Counted from the stretch's first letter, positions 26,003-35,713 are shown. The stretch: 64,000 bases of DNA from Betaproteobacteria bacterium (GCA_016791265.1 JAEUMY010000004.1:62001-126000), one strand, 5' to 3'. Numbers and translations are program-made. The notes: generated by a model not told the origin, from the letters alone.

Positions 26003-27523
26003 TCAGCGACTTGCCGTGGTGGAGCGAGCGCCGGGCGATGCAGCCGCACTGTGCGTCATAGGCGCGGAATCCTCGGCAGGCACCCGCCCGATTCGGCTTG
26101 CCAGAAACACCGAAGTCACGACCGATGGCGTCGACCAATTCCCCGCCGCGTCACGCGCGGCGATCCGATACGTGATCGGCGTATTGGCTGGCGCGAAAAA
26201 GTCCACGTATCCCGAGCCGGCCGCCGTGCCGACCACCACGCCATCGCGCTCGACGCGGTAGCCTGTCACGCCGACATTGTCCGTCGCCCCCGACCAGCTC
26301 AGCACCACGGCGCCTTTGCCGGCCGCCTTGGCCGACACGGCCGTCGGCGGGGTCGGCGCCACGGCATCGGTTTGCAAGCCGCCGAAGAAGTCCGCGACAC
26401 CCTGCTTGATGGCCTGCACCACCAGTTCGCGAAAGGCCGGGTCCTGCAAGGCGTCGTTGTCGGGCGACTTGCGATCCATGAACGCGAGCTCGATGAGAAT
26501 GGCGGGCCGCGTCGCGAGCCGGTTCTCGCCGTAGTCGCCGGCGAAGCCCTGTACGCGGCGGTCGGGCCAGGCGGCGTTGTACTGCGCGCGAATGGCATTG
26601 ATGATGCGGCCATGCACGGCGTCAGCCAGGCGCTTGCTCTCGGCGCCGAATCCGTTGTTGGTGTCGTAGAGGGTTTCCGTCCCGGTACCGCCGCCGCCGT
26701 TGTTGTGGATGCTGATGAGGATTTCGGCGTTCTGTCCGTTGCCATCGATCCAATTGGCGTACAGCGGTCGCGAGCGGATGTCGTCGTTGAGATCGCTGGT
26801 GCTGGAATCCCACACGCTGGCCGGCACGCCCAACGCCTTGATGTGATAGCGCGCGGCCTCCTGCCACTTCGGATTGCCCGATTCGCCGTTGCCGGCCGCC
26901 TTGTCCATGTTGCGCGTGGGCCGCACCCAGGCGCCGTCGGAGAGCAGCCTTTGCTGCAGAAGCTGGATCAAATCGAAGTTGATGAAGTCTTCGACGATGC
27001 CGAAGTAGTAGCTGCGTTGCAGCTTCCAGGTGCCGTCCAGATACCAGCCGTGGCCAGGACTGACGGCGATGCGCCGGCCACTCACCGAGCGCGCGCCGGC
27101 GGGGACGGGTGGCGTCGTCAACGCCTTGGGCGCACTGCCCGGCTCCAGCGCGGACAACCATTCGCCCAGCGAGTATTCGCCTATGCGGGTCTCGTATTCG
27201 ATGCTGGGAAGCGCGTCACGCAGCTCGTCGTTCAACACGACATGCACGCGGCGCATGGCGCGTTCGTAGTCCACGCTGCCGGGCACGAGATCAAGCACCG
27301 CCTCGCTGAAGGTCAGGGTGACTGCGCGGCCATCGACATTCGCATCCACGAGGCGAATCGCGTCGACCTCCACGTCGGCGCGCTTCGGCAGTTGCGCCAG
27401 CGCGGCGTTGGCGCGTTCGATCAGACGTTCGCGTAGCGGCACATTCGCGAATGCAGGGCTTGAAAGCAGTGCGATGCAAGCGAGCGCCGCCCCCTTTTGC
27501 CGCATGAAGCTTGCCGCACTCAT
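26003..27523 (-). CDS. N-acetylmuramoyl-L-alanine amidase with fibronectin type III domain
   Basis: 506 residues from the ATG at 27523. A signal peptide (ALACIALLSSPAFA) exports it. An N-terminal region of about 120 residues is not recognised. The Amidase_3 domain (about 150-375) has all its zinc and catalytic residues: His158 in VSPGHGW, Glu178 in VEDF, His273 in SIHNNGG and Glu345 in LIELAF. A fibronectin type III domain follows (about 385-475, TAVSAKAAGKGAVVLSWSGA). It should cut the bond between muramic acid and the peptide in peptidoglycan. A one-mismatch form of the iterated palindrome (GCGAGTATTCGC, 27169-27180) lies inside. Confidence 0.92.
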   Translation of the reverse strand: MSAASFMRQKGAALACIALLSSPAFANVPLRERLIERANAALAQLPKRADVEVDAIRLVDANVDGRAVTLTFSEAVLDLVPGSVDYERAMRRVHVVLNDELRDALPSIEYETRIGEYSLGEWLSALEPGSAPKALTTPPVPAGARSVSGRRIAVSPGHGWYLDGTWKLQRSYYFGIVEDFINFDLIQLLQQRLLSDGAWVRPTRNMDKAAGNGESGNPKWQEAARYHIKALGVPASVWDSSTSDLNDDIRSRPLYANWIDGNGQNAEILISIHNNGGGGTGTETLYDTNNGFGAESKRLADAVHGRIINAIRAQYNAAWPDRRVQGFAGDYGENRLATRPAILIELAFMDRKSPDNDALQDPAFRELVVQAIKQGVADFFGGLQTDAVAPTPPTAVSAKAAGKGAVVLSWSGATDNVGVTGYRVERDGVVVGTAAGSGYVDFFAPANTPITYRIAARDAAGNWSTPSVVTSVFLASRIGRVPAEDSAPMTHSAAASPGARSTTASR

Positions 27524-27734
27524 CCGCCACCCCGGTCTATGACAATACCAAATTAGTACCACTTAACCGTGTTGCTTGGCAATGGGGAATTTACCTAGGC
27601 CGTAATCGCTCGAAGGCGCCAATGACGTGTTCAGGGGCCTCTGTCAGCCAGGAAGACAGGCCTACAATCCTTGTCATAAACGGAAGCAGCCGACTTGTGG
27701 CCTGACTTCCAGACGCAATAGCTGCGAGGGACAC

Positions 27735-28799
27735 ATGGAGATTCCCAGTACCGACCCGGCTTTGCTCTGCGGGCAGGCTGTATTGACGGCGCGCGGGGGC
27801 GACACGCGCGTGGGCTTGCAGCTCGCGCAGCGGGCCTATCGGCTTGCGCGAGCGGATGGCGATCCGCGCACACTCATGCTGGCTTTGAACGCGATGGCGC
27901 TTTGCCAGCTCACCGCAGGCCGCAACATCGAGGCGGCCAGCACGGCCATCGACGCTTTTCGATTGGCGGAGAAGCTCGACAATCGCCTGGGCGCGATGCA
28001 TGCGCTGACCACGCTGCTGGGCGCGTCGAATCACATGTACGACTCCCTGAGCGACACGCTGGGCATGCTTGAGCGCGCGCTGGCAATCGCCCGCGAGGAA
28101 GGCGACCTGGCGCTGGTTGTGCGCGTGCATAACGCCTGGGGTGTGGCACTCGGCCTGATGGGCCACCAGGAGGAGGCTGACGTGGAACTGGTCAAGGCCC
28201 TGGAGCTTGCGCCAATGACGGACCGAAGCACGCCGCCCTCCATGATCGTGACCAATCGGGCGTACATGGCGGTGACGTGGGCGCGGGCGCATCCGGCGGA
28301 TGCGCAGGCTGTCGATCTGGCGCGATCGCGATTGGACGACGCTCTTCGGGTCGCGGATGAGGAGGAGAGCAACGAAGCGCGGATACGCGCCCGGTATTGT
28401 CTTGGCATGTTCCGCCATGACCAGAAGGACTTGACCGGCGCGGTCGAGGCGTTGGAAAGCGCCATTCAACTGGCAGTGACCATGCATCATCACACCCGCA
28501 GCGTGGACGCGCGGCTGGAGTTGGTGCCGATTCAACTCGCGCTGGAAGACATCACCGCCGCATTCGGCACGCTGGATGCCGCATGCATGGAAGCCGATCT
28601 CATCCGCCCATCGCGGCAACTCCAGGTGGTCTGCGCGCAACTGGCCGATCTGCACGCGAGACAGGGGGATGCCGCCAAGTCCGATGAGTGGCGCAGGCGA
28701 GCGGAGACCGAAACCGCCAGCTTCGCCCAGGAGCGCGCCGCCGCCGCGAGCGAGATCAACGCATTCTGGGCGGAGCTGGAGCGCTACTGGCCGGCCTGA
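27735..28799 (+). CDS. TPR-repeat protein
   Basis: 354 residues from the ATG at 27735, preceded by GCGAGGGA. The whole length is helical pairs of the tetratricopeptide type (ARGGDTRVGLQLAQRAYRLA, LMLALNAMALCQLTAG, ALVVRVHNAWGVALGLMG, RIRARYCLGMFRHDQKD). No signal peptide or catalytic domain. The organisation resembles the N-terminal TPR half of some diguanylate cyclases, but no GGDEF domain follows; the protein ends at ELERYWPA. Probably a protein-binding scaffold. Convergent with the permease gene. Confidence 0.8.
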   Translation: MEIPSTDPALLCGQAVLTARGGDTRVGLQLAQRAYRLARADGDPRTLMLALNAMALCQLTAGRNIEAASTAIDAFRLAEKLDNRLGAMHALTTLLGASNHMYDSLSDTLGMLERALAIAREEGDLALVVRVHNAWGVALGLMGHQEEADVELVKALELAPMTDRSTPPSMIVTNRAYMAVTWARAHPADAQAVDLARSRLDDALRVADEEESNEARIRARYCLGMFRHDQKDLTGAVEALESAIQLAVTMHHHTRSVDARLELVPIQLALEDITAAFGTLDAACMEADLIRPSRQLQVVCAQLADLHARQGDAAKSDEWRRRAETETASFAQERAAAASEINAFWAELERYWPA

Positions 28800-28860
28800 A
28801 CCAGGGGAACGGTTCGCGCGCGGCCCCCGGTGGCTCAGCGCCGGCGAGCCGCTCGGCTGC

Positions 28861-30291
28861 TCAACCTTTGTTCAACGCCGAGTGCCGCACGCCGTAAATG
28901 AAGTAAGCGATGACCGCCAGCGCCATCCAGACTGAAAACACCTTGTAGGTGGCGGGGGACAAGTCGCTGATGATGTAAAGACAAGCCGCCACGCTCAGCC
29001 CCGGAACGAAGTAAGGGCCGAAGGGCAGGCGAAATCCCGTCGGCGCTGCGCCACCCTCTCTTTGCTGCCGCGCGCGCAGCACCGGCACCGCCAACGACAC
29101 GAACATGAACGCGACCAGGGTGCCCATGCTGACCATATCCCAGAGATAGCCGGAATCGACCAGCCCCGCGACGATGCCGACCAGCACGCACACGATGACG
29201 GTGTTGTTGATCGGTGTGCGCGTCCTCGGGTTCACCGCCTGAAACAACGGCGGCACCAGGCCATCCCGGCTGATGGCGTAGAGAATGCGAGTCTGGCCGT
29301 AAATCGACACCAGGGTGACGCTGAACACGGAGATCACGGCGCCGGCGGACAGCACGATGGCGGGCCAGGTCTTGCCGGTGACGTTTTGCAGAATGACCGC
29401 GAGACCCGCCTCCTGCCCGGCGAACTTGCCCGCCGCTTGCGCGCCGATGGCTGTGATCGCCACCAGCATGTAGGCGACGGTGACGATGGTGAGCGCCAGC
29501 AGGATGCCGCGCGACACGTCGCGGCGCGGATCGCGCGCTTCACTGCCCGCCGTCGCCACCGTGTCCAGACCGATGAACGAGAAGAACACCGTGCCCGCCG
29601 CCGCCGTGACGCCGGCCATGCCGGCCGCGTTGAAGAAAGGCGTGAAATGATCGGCCTTGAATCCGGTGAACGCGACCGCGACAAAGAACACCAGCACGGC
29701 CAGCTTGACCAGCACCAGCATGTCGTTGGCGAACGTGGACGACTTCACGCCCCGGATGAGCAGGACACCGCACAGCGCAACCAGAATCACCGGCGGCAGG
29801 TTGAAGTGGCCAGTGTGGATTTCCAATCCGTCCTTGCCCGCGACCAGCATCGGCGAGCGCAACGCGTCGGGAATGGTGATGCCGAATGCGTTGGTGAGGA
29901 AGTTGTTGAGATACGCCGACCAACCAATGGCCGTTGCGCTGCCCGCCAGCGCGTACTCCAGTATGAGACACGCCGCCACGATGAACGCGGGGAATTCCCC
30001 CAACGTCGCATAGCTGAACGAATACGCTGAACCTGAACCGGGCACCGCCGCCGCCAACTCCGCATAACAGAGCGCCGTGAGCCCCGCCGTGATGGCCGCG
30101 AGCAGGAAAGCCAGCAACACCGCCGGCCCGGCCTTGGGCACGGCTTCCGCCATGGTGAAGAAGATGCCGGTGCCGATGGTGGCCCCGACCCCGAGCATGG
30201 TGAGCGAGAAGAGCGACAGTGAACGACTGAGACCATCGGGCGGATCGTGCGCGTCAATGGCACGGGTGCGCAGCAGGGCGGAGAGGGGCAT
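28861..30291 (-). CDS. APC family amino acid permease
   Basis: 476 residues with about 12-13 membrane segments. The first segment has the family glycine-rich signature (MLGVGATIGTGIFF), and helix 3 begins with AAAVPGSGSAYSFSY; FFSFIGLDTVATAGSEA is the conserved helix 6 stretch. It is closest in style to cationic amino acid permeases of the YfnA/CAT type. Substrate cannot be fixed from sequence. No operon partner is obvious; the thioredoxin-like gene lies 44 bases upstream. Confidence 0.88.
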   Translation of the reverse strand: MPLSALLRTRAIDAHDPPDGLSRSLSLFSLTMLGVGATIGTGIFFTMAEAVPKAGPAVLLAFLLAAITAGLTALCYAELAAAVPGSGSAYSFSYATLGEFPAFIVAACLILEYALAGSATAIGWSAYLNNFLTNAFGITIPDALRSPMLVAGKDGLEIHTGHFNLPPVILVALCGVLLIRGVKSSTFANDMLVLVKLAVLVFFVAVAFTGFKADHFTPFFNAAGMAGVTAAAGTVFFSFIGLDTVATAGSEARDPRRDVSRGILLALTIVTVAYMLVAITAIGAQAAGKFAGQEAGLAVILQNVTGKTWPAIVLSAGAVISVFSVTLVSIYGQTRILYAISRDGLVPPLFQAVNPRTRTPINNTVIVCVLVGIVAGLVDSGYLWDMVSMGTLVAFMFVSLAVPVLRARQQREGGAAPTGFRLPFGPYFVPGLSVAACLYIISDLSPATYKVFSVWMALAVIAYFIYGVRHSALNKG

Positions 30292-30335
30292 GAGAAACCT
30301 TGTGGTGTGTTCTTGTTGGACGTGCGCGAAACCCG

Positions 30336-30848
30336 CTACTCGCCGATGGCGGCGATGACATCTTCGATCAACACTTTCAGGAACGCCTCGCTGTAGCCGC
30401 GATGCACCTTCTGCACCTTGCCGTCGCGGCCGATGATGAGCATGTGCGGAATGCCGCCGACACCGAATTCGTCTGCCGCGGTCTTGCGCGGATCATTGGT
30501 GATCTTCATCTCCCAGTCGTGCATGCGGCGGGTGGCGTTGCGAAAGTCTTCGCGATTCTCGATGTTCACCGCGACGACTTGCACCTTCTCCTTGGCGATC
30601 TTCTGAATCTTCTCCAGCGCTGCCATCTCGGCTTTGCACGGCCCGCACCAGGATGCCCAAAAGGTGGTTACCAGCACCTTGCCGGAGAAATCGGTGGTTT
30701 TGACCGATTCGTTGAAGCGCGTGGCGCCCAGCGACTCGGGCGGAATGTCGCCAGGCTTGACCTTCAGCGCTTTGCCATCGGTGCTGGCCAGCGCGAGCAT
30801 CGGCAGGACAAGGGACAACAGCGCCAGGCGGCGGACGCATCGGATCAT
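30336..30848 (-). CDS. TlpA-like periplasmic thioredoxin
   Basis: 170 residues from the ATG at 30848. The N-terminal hydrophobic stretch (LALLSLVLPMLALA) is a signal sequence, so the protein works in the periplasm. The active site is Cys68-Gly-Pro-Cys71 in WASWCGPCK, with the cis-proline loop at GGIPHMLI. TlpA/ResA-type proteins reduce disulfides, for instance in cytochrome c or copper-site maturation. It reads away from the HAD gene's end and may be co-transcribed with the permease. Confidence 0.9.
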   Translation of the reverse strand: MIRCVRRLALLSLVLPMLALASTDGKALKVKPGDIPPESLGATRFNESVKTTDFSGKVLVTTFWASWCGPCKAEMAALEKIQKIAKEKVQVVAVNIENREDFRNATRRMHDWEMKITNDPRKTAADEFGVGGIPHMLIIGRDGKVQKVHRGYSEAFLKVLIEDVIAAIGE

Positions 30849-30965
30849 GGGTGGGCGCTCCGGGATTGTGATGTGCGCAGTATAGGTTGCTCCACGGCCT
30901 CTCGCCGAAGCGACCCGCTGTCCCCTTTGCAAAGGTGGGAGACAGTTCGGGTGCGCCACCGACGT

Positions 30966-31775
30966 TTACCGACTGCGCGCTCCAATCAACGCATTCACCA
31001 CCTCCTCAAACCCCGCCCCGCTTCGCCCTTCGGTGACATAGGCAGGCCAATGCGGCACCAGGCCCGCCAATTCGCGAATATTCGCAACGCCGATGGCATT
31101 CGGAAACCAGGCGAACATGGGCGCATCGTTGGGCGAGTCGCCGATGAAAAGGTACCGCTCCTTCGCGGAATCCAGCTCGATGCCGAAACGCTCCCGCATG
31201 AAAAGCCGCGTTGTGGAGAGCTTGTCGTACTCGCCGAACCAACCATTGACGTGAATGGAACTGATCTTGGCCGTGAGGCCGGCTTCGCGCATCAGCGCGG
31301 CGATGCGCTCCACCTCGGCACGCGGCAACGCGGGCACGTCCTCGCAGAAATCGATGGCGATGTCGGCCTCGCGGTAGTGCTGGTCGGACGCCCAGGCGGT
31401 ACCCGGCACCGCGCTCAGGATGCGCTCGCCGATCTCCCGCATGCGTTCGCGACGCTCGGCGCGCGTCGCGGCATCGGCGATGAAGCGCTGGGTCATTTTC
31501 TTGGCGGCATGATCGTGCGCGAACCAGAATGCGCCGTTCTCGCCCACCACACCATCGACGGGCCACATGCGCGCGATGTGATCGCACCAACCCGCCGGGC
31601 GGCCGGTGACCGGGACCGCGAGAAGCCCATGCGCCTTCAGCAGCTCGAGCGCGCCATAGGCCGCGGCGGTGAGACAGCCATCGGTGGTGAGCGTGTCATC
31701 GATGTCGAAGAACACACCGCGAATATTCGCAAGTGTGCCGGCAGGGAGTTCGCGTAGCGGCAGCATGCGCGGCAT
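30966..31775 (-). CDS. HAD superfamily hydrolase (type IIB-like phosphatase)
   Basis: 269 residues from the ATG at 31775 (a second ATG lies three codons later). HAD motifs: the nucleophile pair Asp24 and Asp26 in FFDIDDTL, VTGRPAGW as motif II, and FIGDSPNDAPMF as motif IV. The cap between motifs II and IV is of the type found in sugar phosphatases such as mannosyl-3-phosphoglycerate or trehalose phosphate phosphatase. Substrate unknown. The iterated palindrome occurs twice; the first copy codes for ANIR directly before the catalytic FFDIDD strand. Confidence 0.85.
   Translation of the reverse strand: MPRMLPLRELPAGTLANIRGVFFDIDDTLTTDGCLTAAAYGALELLKAHGLLAVPVTGRPAGWCDHIARMWPVDGVVGENGAFWFAHDHAAKKMTQRFIADAATRAERRERMREIGERILSAVPGTAWASDQHYREADIAIDFCEDVPALPRAEVERIAALMREAGLTAKISSIHVNGWFGEYDKLSTTRLFMRERFGIELDSAKERYLFIGDSPNDAPMFAWFPNAIGVANIRELAGLVPHWPAYVTEGRSGAGFEEVVNALIGARSR
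31074..31085. repeat. Iterated palindrome, copy 13
   Basis: In the HAD gene, near its C-terminus, read as ANIR (GVANIRELAG). Confidence 0.97.
31719..31730. repeat. Iterated palindrome, copy 14
   Basis: In the HAD gene, read as ANIR, four residues before the nucleophile motif. Confidence 0.97.
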
Positions 31776-32020
31776 TTTACGCGGGAAGGCGAAGGGCCCT
31801 TCCGGCAACCGGAGCGCGGCGGTCAGGGCTTTGCTTCGCAGCGCCCGCGTTTGCCCGCATGCGCGCAAGCCCAAGCCCTTAGCGCTGTCGCGCCGCCGCC
31901 GCACGCATTTCGATGTCCACCCCGATGTGCGGGGAAGAACGCCGCTGCTAGCCTCGGTCCACATCATCACGCCACAAACGTGGTGATGGACTTCAACGAA
32001 AACCACACAGGGAGCATTCC

Positions 32021-33448
32021 ATGAGATGTCGTACGCTTTTCCGCATTACCGCATCACTGCTGCTGTCCCTAGCCGGCTTCATCAGCCCGGCTGCGCTGGC
32101 CCAGGAGATGTTCGCCGAACCCGTCACCAGCGAAGACGCGCCAGCGGTCGGCAAATCCGCGTTCGCCGGCCAGCGCGACGCGAGCCGCCGCATCAGCTTG
32201 AGTCCCATCGACGCTGAGCTCTCAGCGAGTCTTCGCGCGAAGCGCTTGGCATCGCGCCAAAACGGTCAGCCCTTGCAGATCGGCTTCGCCCGCGATCTGC
32301 CGCCATCCGCCGCCACGCTGGATTGGCGCGACCTCAACTGGGAGGCGTTGCCCGATGGCGGCATGGCCGCACGCATCAGCATCCGCTCGGAGGGCGCCGA
32401 GGCCTTGCGCGCAGCCTTCATGCCAGTGTTGAACCTGAGCGCGCGAACCTCGAATCGCATGGAGCTGAGCCAGCAGATGGATGTCATCGACCAGGCGCTG
32501 TCTCAAGTGACGTTGCGCTTCGCGGGCTCGGGCCGGCCGGGCGAAGTGTTCGCCATGGGCGGAGGACAACTGGATGCGACCGAGCTCACCTGGTCGCCGG
32601 TCGTGACTGGCGACACCATGACGGTGGAAATCCAGCTCGCGCGGGGCGTGCCGGTTGACGCATTCAGCCTGAGCGTGCCGCAACTTTCGCATCTCGACAT
32701 CCACCCAACCGCGAGCGGCAAAGCGATTCGCGCGAAGATCGGCGAGTCGGATGCATGTGAAAACGACATCCTCTGCCGGGCCAGCGCCCCGTCGGGATTC
32801 TTCCCCACAGCCAACGCGGTCGCGCGCATGGTGTTCACGCGCGGCGGCTCAAGCTATCTCTGCTCGGGCACGCTGCTCAACAACAGCAACAGCCCGAAAA
32901 AGGCGCACTTCTACACGGCCAATCACTGCATCAGCACCTCGCGCGTGGCGGGTACGTTGCAAACCTACTGGTTCTATGACGCGTCCAGTTGCAATGGCAC
33001 GACCGTGAACCCCGGCTATCGCACGCTCACCGGCGGCTCGTGGCTGCGCTATACCAATGCGACGCGCGATGTGTCGCTGCTCGAGTTGAAGAACGCCCCG
33101 CCGGTCGGCGCCGTCTACGCTGGCTGGAATGCGGCCACGCTGTCGAACGTCGCCATCGAGGGCATTCATCATCCGGCGGGTGACGTGAAGAAGTACAGCC
33201 TCGGCAACAAGATCGGCAACGAGTCGCTGGAGGGTCGAGGCCCGTTCCACAAGGTGCAGTGGTTCGACGGCGTGACCGAAGGCGGGTCCAGCGGGTCGGG
33301 ATTGTTCACCGTCGATGGCGGCGGCAACTATCAGTTGCGCGGCGGCCTGTATGGCGGCTATTCGTTCTGCTCCGCGCCGACCGCTCCGGACTACTATTCG
33401 CGGTTGAGCGACGTTTACACCAGCCTGCAACCGTACTTGTCACCGTGA
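32021..33448 (+). CDS. Secreted trypsin-like serine endopeptidase (lysyl endopeptidase-like)
   Basis: 475 residues with a signal peptide (LLLSLAGFISPAALAQ) and a long propeptide-like region to about residue 240. The protease domain has the full triad: His302 in YTANHCI, Asp350 in TRDVSLLEL and Ser424 in GGSSGSGLF. Paired cysteines (DACENDILC, YLCSG, NHC) fit the disulfides of Achromobacter protease I and Lysobacter lysyl endopeptidase. It should be exported and activated by cleavage. The start has GGGAG upstream. It converges with the epimerase gene across a 34-bp palindrome. Confidence 0.9.
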   Translation: MRCRTLFRITASLLLSLAGFISPAALAQEMFAEPVTSEDAPAVGKSAFAGQRDASRRISLSPIDAELSASLRAKRLASRQNGQPLQIGFARDLPPSAATLDWRDLNWEALPDGGMAARISIRSEGAEALRAAFMPVLNLSARTSNRMELSQQMDVIDQALSQVTLRFAGSGRPGEVFAMGGGQLDATELTWSPVVTGDTMTVEIQLARGVPVDAFSLSVPQLSHLDIHPTASGKAIRAKIGESDACENDILCRASAPSGFFPTANAVARMVFTRGGSSYLCSGTLLNNSNSPKKAHFYTANHCISTSRVAGTLQTYWFYDASSCNGTTVNPGYRTLTGGSWLRYTNATRDVSLLELKNAPPVGAVYAGWNAATLSNVAIEGIHHPAGDVKKYSLGNKIGNESLEGRGPFHKVQWFDGVTEGGSSGSGLFTVDGGGNYQLRGGLYGGYSFCSAPTAPDYYSRLSDVYTSLQPYLSP

Positions 33449-33488
33449 AGCGGATAAGCGTGTAGCGAAAAAAGCTACAGAACATCGC

Positions 33489-33522
33489 AGGCGGCCGTTG
33501 CGAATATTCGCAACGGCCGCCT
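33489..33522. terminator. 34-bp perfect palindrome between convergent genes (iterated palindrome, copy 15)
   Basis: Perfect palindrome of 34 bp; the core GCGAATATTCGC is at 33500-33511 and the arms read AGGCGGCCGTT outward from it. It lies 41 bases after the protease stop and 5 bases after the epimerase stop on the other strand, the place of a two-way terminator. No T run. Confidence 0.75.
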
Positions 33523-33526
33523 ACGT

Positions 33527-34630
33527 TCAGCGAAACGACTGCGCCTTCTCCATGCCGTCGACCGCCTCGATGCCAAGGCCGGGCGATTGGGGTAGCGTGA
33601 TCCATGGGCCTTCCATGACCAGCCCGCCGCGCACACGACGCTCGCGGCAGAGCGCCGGGCCATCCAGGTCCACCAGCGTCACCACGTCGGCGTATGCGGC
33701 AGCGAAATGCGCGGCGGCGGTCACGCTGATGACGCCTTCCAACATGCAACCGATCATGCACGGCCGATGATGCCGGCGGGCGAGGCGCGCGATCTCGATG
33801 GCCTGCAGCAAGCCGCCGGTTTTCATGAGCTTGATGTTGAGAATGTCCGCGCTGCCCGACGAAAGCACGGCCAGCGCGTCCTTCACCGAGAACACGGCCT
33901 CGTCGGCCAGTACGGGGGCGGCGACATGATCGGTCACGAATTTCAGGCCGGCCAGATCGTCCGCTTTCACCGGCTGCTCGACAAACTCGACATCGATGCC
34001 TGCCGCGGCAATGGCGCCAAGCGCCGCGACCGCCGCTTTCGGCGACCAGCCCTGGTTGGCGTCCACCCGCAGCGCCACATTCGGCCCGACGGCAGCGTGA
34101 ATCGCGCGCACGGCATCCACGTCAATACGCCAGTCACGCCCGCCGGTCTTGATCTTCAACGCGTCGAAGCCCGCCGCCACCGCGCGGCGGCTGTCCGCCA
34201 CCATGCTGTCGATGTCGTTCACGCTGATGGTGACATCTGTTTTCAGTTGCGGCTTGCCGCCGCCCAGCAATTGGTACAGCGGCACGCCAAACGCTTGCGC
34301 GCGTAGATCAAACAACGCCATCTCCAGCGCGGCTTTCAAACTGCTGTGATGCGCGAGACCACTTTCCACATCGTTCAAGCATGCGTTGAAATCGCCGAGG
34401 TCACGCCCGATGAGGCGTGGCGCCAGCACGGCAAGCCCGGCGCGCATCGAGTCGATGAGATCACCCGTGATGACAGCCGTGGCCGGCGCCTCACCCCAAC
34501 CCGTGCGGCCATCATCCGTCTTCACCGTCAGGATAAGGCTATGCATGTGGTCAACCGTGCGCACGGCCGTCTTGAACGGCACCGTGAGCGGAACGCGGAT
34601 TTCGCCTGCGGAGATTTCAGTGAGGGTCAT
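33527..34630 (-). CDS. Dipeptide epimerase (enolase superfamily)
   Basis: 367 residues from the ATG at 34630 (MTLTEISAGEIRVPL). Enolase-superfamily enzyme of the muconate-lactonising branch. The catalytic lysines stand in ALKIKTGG (Lys159, Lys161) and NIKLMK (Lys267), the metal ligands in RVDANQGW (Asp190), FVEQP (Glu218) and LADEAV (Asp243). This pattern fits L-Ala-D/L-Glu-type or related dipeptide epimerases, which act in murein peptide recycling. Exact substrate not fixed. It is divergent from the DUF1223 gene. Confidence 0.87.
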   Translation of the reverse strand: MTLTEISAGEIRVPLTVPFKTAVRTVDHMHSLILTVKTDDGRTGWGEAPATAVITGDLIDSMRAGLAVLAPRLIGRDLGDFNACLNDVESGLAHHSSLKAALEMALFDLRAQAFGVPLYQLLGGGKPQLKTDVTISVNDIDSMVADSRRAVAAGFDALKIKTGGRDWRIDVDAVRAIHAAVGPNVALRVDANQGWSPKAAVAALGAIAAAGIDVEFVEQPVKADDLAGLKFVTDHVAAPVLADEAVFSVKDALAVLSSGSADILNIKLMKTGGLLQAIEIARLARRHHRPCMIGCMLEGVISVTAAAHFAAAYADVVTLVDLDGPALCRERRVRGGLVMEGPWITLPQSPGLGIEAVDGMEKAQSFR

Positions 34631-34731
34631 GGTGTGGGAGGTCGGAAGCACGAGGATTGGCGGCACAGACGAAGTTTACTTTGATGCGGCGCGCCGAGTG
34701 CGCGCTCGACCGTGCCGGATTCCAGTCCATC

Positions 34732-34743
34732 GCGAATATTCGC
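34732..34743. repeat. Iterated palindrome, copy 16
   Basis: Between the divergent epimerase and DUF1223 genes, without extended arms. It lies in the likely promoter region of both. Confidence 0.97.
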
Positions 34744-34861
34744 AAGGCAGGAGACGGCTTGGAAACATCCATTTGCAAGGAAGCCAGATCAAACGCGACC
34801 AACGGTTTGTCTGCCATGCGTCTTGCCCGCTTCGCCATTTCGCAAACTCGAAAGATGCCCC

Positions 34862-35629
34862 ATGCGCAACATCCGCCACCTTGCAACGTTCATCACGTTT
34901 GTACTCGGCATGATCCCACCCGCTGAAGCCGCCCTGTGCGAAGCCCGCAGCGGCCCAACCCGCAACCCGGTCATCGAGCTCTACACCTCGGAAGGCTGTA
35001 GCTCATGCCCCCCGGCGGACCGCTGGCTCTCCACCTTTCGCAGCCTGCCAACCGGCGACGCCCTGCAACCCGTGGTCATGGCCTTCCATGTCAGCTACTG
35101 GGACTACATCGGCTGGATCGACCGCTTCGCCCAACCCGCCTTCAACGAGCGCCAGCGCGAACTGGCGCGGCGCGAAAGCCGGAAGAGCGTCTACACCCCG
35201 CAGGTCGTGCGCGACGGCATGGATTGGCCGCGCTGGTTTTCGCAAAACGCCAAGGACATCAATACGCCCAAGGCAAACGCCGAACCCGCAGGCGCGACCA
35301 TCCAGCTACGGCGTACGGACTCAGGCACAGTCGAAGCGGCGGTCACGCCGGTTTCTCCAACGCGTCAATGGTCCGCATTCTGGACCGTGACCGAGGACGG
35401 TCACGCCAGCAAAGTCCGCGCGGGTGAGAACAGAGGCGAGACCCTGCGCCACGACTTCGTGGTGCGCCACCTGGAGATGACGCCGCCGCAACAGGGCCCG
35501 GCGCGCATCTCCATGAAAGTGCCCTCGGCTACAGCAGGGCATGCTCAGCGGGTCAATCTGGTGGTGATGGATGCGGCAAATCAGAAGCCGCTGCAGGCGT
35601 TGTCGCTTGGGTGCGAATATTCGCGGTGA
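34862..35629 (+). CDS. DUF1223 family secreted protein (thioredoxin-like fold)
   Basis: 255 residues from the ATG at 34862, with a signal peptide (HLATFITFVLGMIPPAEA). DUF1223 proteins have a thioredoxin-like fold; the motif ELYTSEGCSSCPPADRW with its CSSC is clear, as are FHVSYWDYIGW and SVYTPQVV. It should be periplasmic; the family's function is not established. The last codons before the stop are the iterated palindrome itself, giving the C-terminus GCEYSR. Confidence 0.88.
   Translation: MRNIRHLATFITFVLGMIPPAEAALCEARSGPTRNPVIELYTSEGCSSCPPADRWLSTFRSLPTGDALQPVVMAFHVSYWDYIGWIDRFAQPAFNERQRELARRESRKSVYTPQVVRDGMDWPRWFSQNAKDINTPKANAEPAGATIQLRRTDSGTVEAAVTPVSPTRQWSAFWTVTEDGHASKVRAGENRGETLRHDFVVRHLEMTPPQQGPARISMKVPSATAGHAQRVNLVVMDAANQKPLQALSLGCEYSR
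35613..35624. repeat. Iterated palindrome, copy 17
   Basis: Last codons of the DUF1223 gene, read as C-EYS-R before TGA. Confidence 0.97.
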
Positions 35630-35713
35630 TGAGCAGGCGAAAGCGAATCCAGTGTTCGAGCCCTCCCCCGCCTTGAGTCTCAGACTGGTGAGTGGACTTG
35701 GGCGCCTATGGCA

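Noticed and set aside
27169..27180. GCGAGTATTCGC as a 30th copy
   Set aside because: One mismatch breaks the symmetry; left out of the count.
28800..28860. A terminator hairpin between the TPR gene and the permease
   Set aside because: Only short, imperfect GC-rich pairings are visible.
34712..34861. Longer N-terminus for the DUF1223 protein
   Set aside because: It would translate the intergenic palindrome and place 50 residues before a good signal peptide.
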